Assembly: GCF_014137995.1 (NCBI RefSeq)
Contig: NZ_JACGWV010000001.1
Location: forward strand, 930,001-994,000
Reading direction: 5' to 3'
Length of the DNA stretch: 64,000 nt
Source of the DNA: Promicromonospora sukumoe
Lineage (GTDB): Bacteria > Actinomycetota > Actinomycetes > Actinomycetales > Cellulomonadaceae
This document shows, in pieces, positions 8,498 to 16,666 of the stretch; within the stretch, counting starts at the first letter, position 1; the number at the start of each line of letters is the position of its first letter. The position numbers were made by a program, and so were the translations under genes. The notes under the pieces were generated by a model. The model searched no databases. It worked only from the letters and a program-made list of their open reading frames with translations, and was not told the DNA's origin.

Positions 8498-9274
8498 ATG
8501 ACGCAAGACCCGTTCGTCCCGCCCGCGGGCCCGACGTTCCCGGCCGCACCGCCGGTGCCTACCGGTCCGGTGGCGCCCGGCGACTCGTCGACGGCCGGCC
8601 CGACGGCGGGCCCGGTGACGGCGCCGTACTGGACGCCGCAGTCCGCGCGGCCTCCGGTACGCAGCGCGGCGGGGCTGGGCGTCGCCGTGATCGTGCTCGC
8701 CTCGGTGTGGACCGCTGTCCAGGTCCTGGTGTCCCTGCTGGCGCCCGAGGCCGTCAAGGCCCTCCGGCGGGCGGACCTCGCGGGCCTCGGCGCGCGCGAC
8801 AGCAACTTCACGACCTACGACGCCGCCGGCCTGCTCTCGGTGCTGGTCCAGGTCGCGGCGTTCCTGGTCACCTGCTTCTGGCTCACCGCGAGCCGGAACA
8901 TCGCGACGGCGGTCAACCCGACCTTCGCCCACAAGCGCGGGCCCGTCTGGGTCTGGCTCGGCTGGGTGGTACCCGTGGTCTCGCTGTGGTTCCCGTTCCA
9001 GGTGGTCCGCGACGTGGGGCGGTCGACGTCGCGCGCTTCCGTGCCGGCGATCGGTGGTTGGTGGGCCGCATGGCTCGTCTACCTCGGGACCTCCAACCTC
9101 GCGGGGCGCCTGACATCCAGTCCCACGGAGGGCTCGGCGGCCAACGCGGCCGATGTGCTCGTGGGGATGGAGGGCATCGCCACGGTGTCGATGATCGTCG
9201 CGCTCGTGCTGTGGGTCGGGATCGTCCGGGACATCACGCACGCGCAGCGTGCGCGCATCGCCGCACTGGGCTGA
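8498..9274 (+). CDS. DUF4328 domain-containing membrane protein
   Basis: A 258-residue predicted membrane protein with a Pro/Thr/Ala-rich cytosolic N-terminal region (residues 1-55) and four hydrophobic segments (about 62-82, 110-135, 150-172 and 220-245). The WLTASRNIATAVNP and WVVPVVSLWFPFQVV segments fit the DUF4328 family of actinobacterial membrane proteins, whose function is unknown. The Pro-rich tail resembles those of proteins that recruit other factors at the membrane. It has its own upstream region of about 130 nt after the rnj palindrome. Confidence 0.75.
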   Translation: MTQDPFVPPAGPTFPAAPPVPTGPVAPGDSSTAGPTAGPVTAPYWTPQSARPPVRSAAGLGVAVIVLASVWTAVQVLVSLLAPEAVKALRRADLAGLGARDSNFTTYDAAGLLSVLVQVAAFLVTCFWLTASRNIATAVNPTFAHKRGPVWVWLGWVVPVVSLWFPFQVVRDVGRSTSRASVPAIGGWWAAWLVYLGTSNLAGRLTSSPTEGSAANAADVLVGMEGIATVSMIVALVLWVGIVRDITHAQRARIAALG

Positions 9275-9396
9275 GCCCTCGCACCCGCCCGTCCGCCTGA
9301 ACCCGACTCCTCGGGACCGATGAGTCCGGCGGGCGGGCGCCGTCCCTCTGGTAGTGCACCGGCAGCCGGCCGGTGCGACGGGTCCGGAGGGACGAG

Positions 9397-10053
9397 ATGG
9401 ATCAGGAGACGGAGTTCGACACGGCCGCCGCGGTGACGCGGTCGATGCTCGGCTGGGGAGTGGTTGCGGGGCCGTTCTACCTGGTGGTGGGGCTGGTCCT
9501 GGCGCTGACCCGGGACGGCTTCGACTTCTCGCGGCACCCGCTCAGCGTGCTCATGCTGGGCGATCTCGGCTGGATGCAGACCGCCAACCTGGCGCTGAGC
9601 GGGCTGATGGTGCTGGTCGCGGGGGTGGGCATGGCCCGGGCGCACGCGCGGGGCACGGGGATCGCCGTGGGGATCTACGGCGTCGCCATGATGGCGAGCG
9701 CGGTCTTCCCGCCCGACCCCATGCCCGGGTTCCCGCCCGGCCAGGACGGCGCCACGACGCCGGGGACGTCCGGCATCCTGCACCTCGCGTTCGGCGGCGT
9801 CGGGTTCGTGTCCCTGGCCGTGGCCGCTCTGCTCCTCGGCGGCTGGTTCGCCCGGCGCGGCGAGGGCCGGGCAGCCGTGTGGTCCCGGGTGGCGGGCGTC
9901 GTCGTCCTCGTGGGGTTCGTCGGGGGCGTCGCGCTGGGACCCTCGGGGATGGCCGGCCTGTGGCTCGCCGTCGTCGTCGGGTTCGCCTGGCTCCTGCTCG
10001 CCTCGCTGCGGCTGTACCGGACGGTGCCGCACCCGGAGGTGGCGCGCCGCTGA
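9397..10053 (+). CDS. DUF998 family membrane protein
   Basis: Predicted six-helix membrane protein (218 residues) of the DUF998 type, function unknown. The segment 'TRDGFDFSRHPLSVLMLGDLGW' region (starting near residue 38) followed by 'GIAVGIYGVAMMASAVFPPDP' is characteristic. The start is fixed by a GGAGG at 9386-9390, 6 nt from the ATG; the in-frame codons upstream lack such a site. A second, only distantly similar DUF998 protein lies at 23877-24653. A strong bidirectional hairpin follows the stop. Confidence 0.8.
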   Translation: MDQETEFDTAAAVTRSMLGWGVVAGPFYLVVGLVLALTRDGFDFSRHPLSVLMLGDLGWMQTANLALSGLMVLVAGVGMARAHARGTGIAVGIYGVAMMASAVFPPDPMPGFPPGQDGATTPGTSGILHLAFGGVGFVSLAVAALLLGGWFARRGEGRAAVWSRVAGVVVLVGFVGGVALGPSGMAGLWLAVVVGFAWLLLASLRLYRTVPHPEVARR

Positions 10054-10056
10054 CGA

Positions 10057-10090
10057 CGGTCCCTGCGGCAGCCGCCTGCCGCAGGGACCG
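10057..10090. terminator. Bidirectional hairpin terminator
   Basis: 15-bp perfect stem with loop CCGC, lying between the convergent DUF998 gene and the TPR gene. It can terminate transcription from both sides. Confidence 0.75.
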
Positions 10091-10094
10091 CCGG

Positions 10095-12452
10095 TCAGGT
10101 GGTGACCTGGTCCCGGATCCAGCCCGCGTGGCCGCCGAAGGCGCCGAGCTCCTCGTCGCCCTCGATCCGCGCCTCCACGGCCGCGACCAGCTCCAGGCCT
10201 GCCGCGACGCTGCCCGACTCGACCCCCAGCTCGGCGGCCAGCAGGGCCGCGCGGCACCAGCGGGCGACGTCGTCCGACTCCCGCAGGAGGGACTCGGCAC
10301 GGCCCGCCAGCGCGTAGGCCTCCTCCAGGGCGCCGTCGTGCAGGCCGCGGAAGCGGCCCGTGTCCAGGTCCTCGTCGGCGATCACCCGGGCGTGCTGCTC
10401 CAGGGTCTCGGGGAGCTGGACACGCAGCTCCGCGAGCTCGTCGGGGTCGGTCGAGTCGGCCAGGGCCGCCTCGCACGCCCGCGTCGCGCCGGTCATGATC
10501 CGGCTCGCCTCGGCGACGTCGCGGTTGCGGACCGCCCACGCCCAGGCGCGGGTGGTGCGGACCTGGTGCAGCGCGTCGCCCACCTCGGCCCACAGGTCGG
10601 CGGCCCGCTCGTAGGCCAGCTCGGCCGACAGGCCCTCCCCGGCCCGCTCCAGGGCCTCCGCGGCCAGGGTGGCGAGCATCGCGTGGTCGTCCTGCTCCGG
10701 CCAGTGCTGCGCCACCTGCGCCGCGGCGAGCCAGTGCCGGGCCGCCTCCGCGGGCTCGTGGCGGTGGGCGGCGCACTCCCCGAGCCACCAGCGGACCTGC
10801 ACGAGGTTGCCCTCCCCGTGCACCTCGGGGGAGGGGTCCAGGTCGGTCAGGGCCTGCTCCAGCACCGGCGCCGCCTCGTCGTGCCGACGGCCCGCCATGA
10901 GGAGGCCGCCGAGCCGGGTCCGGGCCGCGACCGCGAACCGCGGGTCGGTGAGATCGGCCCACGCCACCGCCTCGTACGCGTGGTGCACGGCGCCCGGCAG
11001 GTCCTCCTGGGCAGCCAGCACCTCGGAGAGCTGCAGGTGCGCGCCCGCGCGCCAACCGGGGGCCGCGGCGTCTCCGGCCTGGTCGATCGCCTCCGACATC
11101 CCCGCCGCCATGCCCGCCAGGTCGTCGTTCGCCTTGGCCTGTTCGTACCGGTCGAGCGCCGCGCGGACGGCGACGGGCATGTCGCCGTCGGCCCCGTCGT
11201 CAGCCCCGGGCCCGACGTCGGAGGCGACACCCGCGCCGGCGTCGTCGTCCCGGCCGGTGCCCGTGGCGCCGTCGGAACCGCCGGCGTCCCCGGCCGGCCC
11301 CGCGCCACCGGCAGCCACGGCACCACCGGAGACCACCGGCAGCACCGCGCGTAGGCCCAGCGGCAGCCGGTCCAGCAGCGGCTCGGCTCCCAGGCCGGCC
11401 CGCACCCGCTCGCTCACCGCCGTCGTGCCGTTGCGGGCGTCGAACCGGCCGGCCAGCGTCAGCGCCTCGGTCCGGGCGTGCTCGGCGAGGTCGGCCGCGG
11501 TCCAGGAGCGCCCGGCCGGGCCGGGCACCCGCAGGTCGCCGCGGCCCAGGGCGACCAGGCGGTCCATGAGCAGCGCGGTCACGGCGTAGAAGCCCATGCG
11601 GGGCTCGGGCTCGCCGTCGGCCTGGAAGTAGGCCGGGGTGTCGGCGAGCAGCTCGAGCCCGCGCGCCTCGTTGCCGGTGAGCGCGCAGAACTCGATGTGC
11701 TTGGCCACGGAGTGCATCAGGCTTTCCGAGCCCTTGACCATGGGGTAGCCGCGCAGGTGGTTGGTCCGGGCCTCCGTCAGCCGACCCAGCCGGACCAGGG
11801 GCAGCAGCGACCGCGCCAGCGCGCGGTGCGGCTCCTCGGCGCAGGTCTGCTGCCCGTCGAGCACGGGCTGCCAGTGCCGGACCGCCTTCGCGTCGTCGCC
11901 GCCGTCGGCGTAGAACTCGCCCTGCCGGGCGGTCTCGCAGGCGTGGCAGTCCGCCATCTCGCCGCGCTCGGCGGCCAGCCAGCCGTCGAACGCCCGCTGC
12001 GCGCGCCCCGTGTCGCCGACGTGGTCGGCGATGTAGAACTCGGACATCCGCACGGCCCGCTCGGTGTGCCCGGCCAGGCGGTAGCGGCGGTCCATCTCCG
12101 TCAGCCAGTTCTCGATGGCGGCCAGCGGCACGCGGGGCAGGTCGAGCATGCCCGTCGTGACCCACTTGAAGTCCCAGAACAGGGAGTGGGTGGTGGAGTG
12201 GTCGAAGACGGTCGGGTCCTGGTCCCACAGCCGCAGGACGCGCGCGAACGGGACCAGCATCTTGTGCCGGTCCGCGCTGAACTCGTAGGCGCTGATCAGG
12301 TGGAACAGTGCCTTGATCTCGGCCTCGGGGCCGAGCGCCTCGGCCTGGCCGACGATGTTCTCGGCGGCCGCGGCCTGCCCGGTGCCGTGGGGACGCTGGT
12401 TGTTCTCCCAGATCGCCTCCTGGAGCATCGCGAGGTCGGTGATCTGGGTCAT
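10095..12452 (-). CDS. Tetratricopeptide-repeat protein coupled to an Hsp90-like chaperone
   Basis: A 785-residue, mostly helical, cytosolic protein with no signal peptide. Alternating helix pairs such as 'AENIVGQAEALGPEAEIKALFHL' region (about 30-52) and the C-terminal half (about 440-760) have the spacing of TPR motifs. A Gly/Asp/Ala-rich low-complexity stretch around residues 370-420 separates two helical halves. A cysteine pair (C-H-A-C) lies near residue 168. Its start overlaps the stop of the upstream Hsp90-like gene by 4 nt, so the two are made together. TPR domains are classic Hsp90 partners in eukaryotes, so a co-chaperone or client-adaptor role is a reasonable inference. Confidence 0.75.
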   Translation of the reverse strand: MTQITDLAMLQEAIWENNQRPHGTGQAAAAENIVGQAEALGPEAEIKALFHLISAYEFSADRHKMLVPFARVLRLWDQDPTVFDHSTTHSLFWDFKWVTTGMLDLPRVPLAAIENWLTEMDRRYRLAGHTERAVRMSEFYIADHVGDTGRAQRAFDGWLAAERGEMADCHACETARQGEFYADGGDDAKAVRHWQPVLDGQQTCAEEPHRALARSLLPLVRLGRLTEARTNHLRGYPMVKGSESLMHSVAKHIEFCALTGNEARGLELLADTPAYFQADGEPEPRMGFYAVTALLMDRLVALGRGDLRVPGPAGRSWTAADLAEHARTEALTLAGRFDARNGTTAVSERVRAGLGAEPLLDRLPLGLRAVLPVVSGGAVAAGGAGPAGDAGGSDGATGTGRDDDAGAGVASDVGPGADDGADGDMPVAVRAALDRYEQAKANDDLAGMAAGMSEAIDQAGDAAAPGWRAGAHLQLSEVLAAQEDLPGAVHHAYEAVAWADLTDPRFAVAARTRLGGLLMAGRRHDEAAPVLEQALTDLDPSPEVHGEGNLVQVRWWLGECAAHRHEPAEAARHWLAAAQVAQHWPEQDDHAMLATLAAEALERAGEGLSAELAYERAADLWAEVGDALHQVRTTRAWAWAVRNRDVAEASRIMTGATRACEAALADSTDPDELAELRVQLPETLEQHARVIADEDLDTGRFRGLHDGALEEAYALAGRAESLLRESDDVARWCRAALLAAELGVESGSVAAGLELVAAVEARIEGDEELGAFGGHAGWIRDQVTT

Positions 12453-14311
12453 CGGTCCTTCTCCTGGGTGTCGTCGGCCCGGTCACGGGGCTGGTCGTCG
12501 CGAGCCGGCGGGCGGGCCGGCGCCGCCCACTCCAGGAGCTCGCCGAACGCGCGGTTCACGAGCGCCTGGTCCACGGGACGCAGGGGCCGCCGGGCCTGGA
12601 GCAGCGACTGCCCGTACAGGGCCTCGACCGCCACGCCGGCCAGGTCGGGGTCGGGCAGCCCCGCGATGCGGCGCACCAGCGGGTTGAGGTGGTTCAGCAC
12701 GAGCCTGGCGCGCGGCGCCTCCTCGCGCAGGGAGCCGAGGATGCCGGCCCACAGGTCGTCGGCCTGGCTCTCGGCCTCGGCGCGGGCGCGCTCGTGCCGG
12801 GCGGAGCGGTCGTCCAGGTGGATCGCCGCCAGCGACGCCGGGTGGAACGCCCGCGCGACGACGTCGCAGTCCAGCGGGTCGAGCCGGGTCCGGGCCGTAG
12901 CCAGCAGCGGTGCCAGTGCTAGCTCGGCCGACGGGTCCAGGTGGTCGAGGTGCGCCGTCACCACCGACGCGTCCAGCTCCTCGACGGCGACCTCGGGCCG
13001 GGCCAGGGGCAGGGCCTCGACCAGGGCGGCGTCGTAGGTGTACCCGCCGTTGACGACGGCCATGCCCTGCGCCGCGGCGATGGCGGAGACCTGCCGGAAC
13101 TCGTCGACCGTGCGCGTGAAGTGCACCGTCCGGTGCCGCCGGGCCAGGTCGTCGAGCGTGAGCTCGCCCTCCGACGTCTCGAACGGCAGCCACGGGAGCA
13201 TGGTCCGCAGCACGTCGTCGTCGTGCAGGGCGAGCGCCTTGACGCCCAGGTGGTGCACGGCGAGGAAGCGCCGCAGGCGCTCCGGGGAGGTGGCCGCGAG
13301 CTGCGCGAGCCAGTCGCGGACCCGGTCGCCCAGCGCCTCGCGGACGGCGGCCAGCGTCTCGTCCTCGTAGAGCTGCTCGCGGCTGGCCGTGGGCCGCAGG
13401 GCGTCCGTGTCCAGCACGCACCGCACGAAGAACGCCCAGTCCGGCAGCAGCGTCTCGGCGCGGTCCGTGAGCAGCATGCCCTTGAGGTGCACCCGGTGCC
13501 CGCCGCGCTGCGCGGGGCTGACGAGGCCGGGCAGCACGTAGGCCACGCCGCGGATGCCGACCAGCGGAAGGTCGAGCTCGATCGAGTCGAGCGGCGCGAA
13601 GCCGAACGTGTCCTGGCAGTACGCCGACAGCGCCGTCGTCCGCGCGGTCGGGCTGGTGTGCTCGACCTCCCACGGGGGCCGCTGCCCGGTGACCGGCTCG
13701 TCGCCCACGCGCACGTCGTAGGGCAGCAGCGCCCCGAAGTCGGCGGCCAGCCCGGCCACCGTGCCGGCGTCGAACCACTGCTCGCTGCCGTGGCGTGCCG
13801 TGAGGTGCACGGTCGTGCCCGGCTCCGGGTGCTCGTCGTCCGCCAGGGTGCGGACCGTGTACGAGCCGTCCCCGCGCGCGACCCACTCCACGGGCAGCGC
13901 GTCCGGCGTCCGGGCCGAGCGGCTCACCACCCGGATGGTCTCGGCCACGACGAAGCACGCCAGCAGGCCGATGCCGAACTGGCCCAGGAACTCCTTGCGG
14001 GCCTCCTGCAGGCCGTCCCGCTTGGAGCTGCGCCCGATCGTGGCCAGGAGCTGGTGCACCTCCGGCTCGGTGAGCCCGATTCCGGAGTCCGTGACCCGCA
14101 GCGCGGTGCCGGTGGCGTGGATGCGGACCGTGCCGGGGGCGCCGGGGTCCAGGGCGCGTCGCGCGGTGATCGCGTCGACGCCGTTCTGCAGCAGCTCGCG
14201 GACGTACACGCGGGGGCTGGCGTACAGGTGCTGGGACAACAGGTCCACCAACCCGCGAAGGTCGACCTGGAACGTGTGCGGTGATTCCGTCGGGGTCTCG
14301 TGCGTCGTCAT
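12449..14311 (-). CDS. HSP90 family (HtpG-like) molecular chaperone
   Basis: 620-residue GHKL-type ATPase of the Hsp90 family, the length of HtpG. N-terminal ATP-site motifs are visible though diverged: ELLQNGVDA (39-47; HtpG usually has ELISNASDA), DSGIG (75-79) and GQFGIG (110-115), followed by 'LLACFVVA'. A middle domain with the arginine-bearing TASREQLYED (about 320-329) is present. The C-terminal third is less conserved and ends in a charged tail. The start ATG at 14311 is preferred because the in-frame upstream part covers the intergenic region. Coupled to the downstream TPR gene; divergent from the deaminase gene. Confidence 0.85.
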   Translation of the reverse strand: MTTHETPTESPHTFQVDLRGLVDLLSQHLYASPRVYVRELLQNGVDAITARRALDPGAPGTVRIHATGTALRVTDSGIGLTEPEVHQLLATIGRSSKRDGLQEARKEFLGQFGIGLLACFVVAETIRVVSRSARTPDALPVEWVARGDGSYTVRTLADDEHPEPGTTVHLTARHGSEQWFDAGTVAGLAADFGALLPYDVRVGDEPVTGQRPPWEVEHTSPTARTTALSAYCQDTFGFAPLDSIELDLPLVGIRGVAYVLPGLVSPAQRGGHRVHLKGMLLTDRAETLLPDWAFFVRCVLDTDALRPTASREQLYEDETLAAVREALGDRVRDWLAQLAATSPERLRRFLAVHHLGVKALALHDDDVLRTMLPWLPFETSEGELTLDDLARRHRTVHFTRTVDEFRQVSAIAAAQGMAVVNGGYTYDAALVEALPLARPEVAVEELDASVVTAHLDHLDPSAELALAPLLATARTRLDPLDCDVVARAFHPASLAAIHLDDRSARHERARAEAESQADDLWAGILGSLREEAPRARLVLNHLNPLVRRIAGLPDPDLAGVAVEALYGQSLLQARRPLRPVDQALVNRAFGELLEWAAPARPPARDDQPRDRADDTQEKDR

Positions 14312-14378
14312 GGTGGGCGCGATGCTAGTGGGGCCCACTGACACCCCCTCACGAATGTCCGCCACGTAACCTGCCTGC

Positions 14379-15392
14379 ATGACCACGAGCGCACCGTCGT
14401 CCCGCCCGCCGCGGGCAGAGCTGCACGTGCACGTCGAGGGCACCCTGGAGCCCGGCCTGGCCTTCGAGCTGGCGGCCCGCAACGGCGTCGCCCTGCCCTA
14501 TCCGGACCCGGCGAGCCTGCGCGCCGCCTACGACTTCGCCGACCTCGGCTCCTTCCTGGAGCTGTACACCGCGAACATGGCCGTGCTGCGCACCGCGGCC
14601 GACTTCGCCGACCTGACCCGCGCCTACCTGACGCGCGCGGCCCGCGCGGGGGTCCGGCACGCCGAGATCAGCTTCGACCCGCAGGCCCACCTGGCGCGCG
14701 GCGTCCCGCTGGAGGACGTCGTCGGCGGCATCGCGTCCGTCCTGGCGACCAGCGCCGCCGACCACGGCGTCTCGACCCTGCTCATCGCCTCGTTCCACCG
14801 CGACAAGCCCGTCGTCGACGCGCTCGACGTGCTCGACCGGCTCCTCGCGACGCGCGCGCCGATCGTCGGCATCGGCCTGGACAACGCCGAGATCGGCTAC
14901 CCGCCCGGCCTGTTCACCGACCTCTACGCACGCGCCCGCGAGGCCGGGCTGCGCCGCACCGCGCACGCGGGAGAGGAGGGCCCCGCCGCGAACGTCCGCG
15001 ACGCCCTCGACCTGCTGCACGCCGAGCGGATCGACCACGGCATCGCCGTCGTCCAGGACCCCGACCTGCTCACCCGCGTCGCCGCCGAGCAGGTCCCGTT
15101 CACGGTCTGCCCGGTCTCCAACGTGCGGCTGCGCGCCGTCCCGTCCCTGACCGAGCACCCCCTGCCCGCCATGATCGAGGCGGGCCTGCTGGTCAGCATC
15201 AACTCCGACGACCCGCCCTACTTCGGCGCCTACGTGGACGACGTCGACGACGCCGTCACCGCCGCCCTCGGCCTGACCCGCGACCAGCGCGCGGCGCTCG
15301 CGGCGGCGTCCTTCCAGGGTTCGTTCCTGCCCCGCGACCGGGTGGTGGCACACCTGGCGGACGTCGAGGCCTGGCGTGTCGCCGGCGCCTGA
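14379..15392 (+). CDS. Adenine deaminase (adenosine deaminase superfamily, Aah1-like)
   Basis: Zinc-dependent amidohydrolase of 337 residues that deaminates adenine, or less likely adenosine, in purine salvage. Metal ligands and catalytic residues are in place: H16 and H18 (ELHVHVEG), H196 and E199 (HAGEE), H220 (RIDHG) and D277-D278 (NSDDP). Segments such as 'RHAEISFDPQAH' (93-104) and 'GIGLDNAEIGYPP' (164-176) resemble the adenine deaminase branch, which has S/T/D-rich loops unlike true adenosine deaminases, but automatic annotation will often say add. Divergent from the Hsp90-like gene with 67 nt between starts. Confidence 0.85.
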   Translation: MTTSAPSSRPPRAELHVHVEGTLEPGLAFELAARNGVALPYPDPASLRAAYDFADLGSFLELYTANMAVLRTAADFADLTRAYLTRAARAGVRHAEISFDPQAHLARGVPLEDVVGGIASVLATSAADHGVSTLLIASFHRDKPVVDALDVLDRLLATRAPIVGIGLDNAEIGYPPGLFTDLYARAREAGLRRTAHAGEEGPAANVRDALDLLHAERIDHGIAVVQDPDLLTRVAAEQVPFTVCPVSNVRLRAVPSLTEHPLPAMIEAGLLVSINSDDPPYFGAYVDDVDDAVTAALGLTRDQRAALAAASFQGSFLPRDRVVAHLADVEAWRVAGA

Positions 15393-15434
15393 GCCCTCGC
15401 CGGCGGCCACGCCCGCCGCGGGCGGACGACGTCG

Positions 15435-16022
15435 TCAGCCCCGCAGCAGCGCCGACCCGACCGTCCCGGCCGCCTCGTCGAACGCGGCCGTCCGCGCGGC
15501 CTCGTCCCCGGGCAGCAGCCCGGCCAGCTCCAGCGACACGAGCCCGTGCACCAGCCCCCACAGCCCGACGGCCGCGCTCAGCACGTGCCCGGCCGGCGCG
15601 CCCGGCAGGGCCCGGGCGACGGCGTCGTGCAGCACGGTGAAGGTCGGGCTGTCGACGGCGCCCGCCGGGTCGCGGTCGGCCGGGGTCACGCCGCGGTAGA
15701 ACATGACGCGGTAGAAGTGCGGGTCGGCCAGGGCGAACCTGCGGTAGGCGCGGCCGAGGTCGCGCAGGTCCGCCCCCGGGTCCTCGCCCTGCCCGACGGC
15801 GGCCAGGTGCTCGGCGAACCGCCGGAAACCCTCCTCGCTCACGGCCTCGACCAGCGCCTCGCGCGAGCCGAGCAGCGCGTAGACCGCCGACGCGCTGGTC
15901 CCGGCGTCGGCGGCGACCTTCCGCACGGTGACGGCGGTCTCGCCGTCGGCCGAGACGATCCGGGAGGTGACCTCCAGGAGCCGGGTGCGCAGGGCGTCGT
16001 CGTGCAGTCGCGGTCGGGCCAT
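15435..16022 (-). CDS. TetR/AcrR family transcriptional regulator
   Basis: 195-residue one-component repressor. The N-terminal helix-turn-helix lies at about residues 29-50 (VTVRKVAADAGTSASAVYAL), followed by an all-helical ligand domain with 'YRRFALADPHFYRVMF' (about 92-107), as in WHG/TetR_C_33-type members. It is transcribed away from the small membrane protein at 16109, and the 86-nt gap holds a promoter and a 14-nt imperfect palindrome. The simplest reading is that it represses its own gene and that neighbour. The inducer is unknown. Confidence 0.92.
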   Translation of the reverse strand: MARPRLHDDALRTRLLEVTSRIVSADGETAVTVRKVAADAGTSASAVYALLGSREALVEAVSEEGFRRFAEHLAAVGQGEDPGADLRDLGRAYRRFALADPHFYRVMFYRGVTPADRDPAGAVDSPTFTVLHDAVARALPGAPAGHVLSAAVGLWGLVHGLVSLELAGLLPGDEAARTAAFDEAAGTVGSALLRG

Positions 16023-16040
16023 GCCGAGAGTCTAGAAGTC

Positions 16041-16089
16041 TTGACGCGAGTTTGCGAACGTTGTTTGATAACACTGTTACAAAACAACG
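16041..16089 (+). promoter_or_regulatory. Promoter and likely TetR operator
   Basis: TTGACG at 16041-16046 is followed after 17 nt by TTTGAT at 16064-16069. Overlapping the -10 is an inverted repeat: CGTTGTTTGATAAC (16059-16072) against GTTACAAAACAACG (16076-16089), matching in 12 of 14 positions with a one-base slip. The placement between a tetR gene and its divergent neighbour makes it the best operator candidate. Confidence 0.55.
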
Positions 16090-16108
16090 GAACCCCCAGG
16101 AGGACGTC

Positions 16109-16519
16109 GTGCTCGAGCTCTCGGACCCCGCCCGCATCACCGCGGGCATCGTGCTGCTGACCGTCGTCGGGATCGAGTCCGGCGGCTTCTTCCTGCTCAA
16201 GGTCTTCGGCGGGCGCCTCGCCACGACCGACCTGCAGAAGAGCTTCTTCCGGGCCGGCCACGCGCACGCGGGCGTGCTGGTGATCCTCGGCCTGCTCTGC
16301 CTGCTGCTCACCGAGGCGACGGGCCTGACCGGGTTCCTGCGCTGGCTCGCCGCCACCGGGGTGCTGGTCGCCGCGATCCTCATGCCGGCGGGCTTCTTCC
16401 TCTCCGCGATCGGGACGGGGCGCACCGCGCCCAACCGCGCCGTCGTGCTGCTGCCGGCCGGTGCGGTGGTCCTGGGCGCGGGCGTCGTGACGCTCGCGGG
16501 CGGCCTGCTGCTGGGCTGA
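16109..16519 (+). CDS. Small integral membrane protein controlled by the adjacent TetR
   Basis: 136-residue protein with four hydrophobic helices (about 9-30, 50-67, 72-95, 108-134) and almost no soluble part. The helix 2 region 'FFRAGHAHAGVLVILGL' carries a conserved-looking His pair that could bind metal or haem, but this is speculative. The start is the GTG at 16109, preceded by a perfect AGGAGG at 16098-16103 with 5-nt spacing. It faces the TetR gene and probably forms its main target. I do not recognise a functional family. Confidence 0.75.
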   Translation: MLELSDPARITAGIVLLTVVGIESGGFFLLKVFGGRLATTDLQKSFFRAGHAHAGVLVILGLLCLLLTEATGLTGFLRWLAATGVLVAAILMPAGFFLSAIGTGRTAPNRAVVLLPAGAVVLGAGVVTLAGGLLLG

Positions 16520-16594
16520 GCGGCCCGCGCTTATCCTGCCCCGGGCCCGCCCGGATCGCGCGGCCGGCCGGGCGCGTAGCGGGGCAAACCGGTC

Positions 16595-16642
16595 GACGGC
16601 CCGGTCCGGGACACACCGCGAGGGGTCCTGGGCCGGGCCGTC
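16595..16642. repeat. Hairpin upstream of ftsK
   Basis: 10-bp perfect GC stem (16595-16604 with 16633-16642), extendable inward, in the 147-nt gap between the small membrane protein gene and ftsK. It may terminate the upstream gene. Confidence 0.4.
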
Positions 16643-16666
16643 GTCGCCGGTTACGGTGGCGACATC

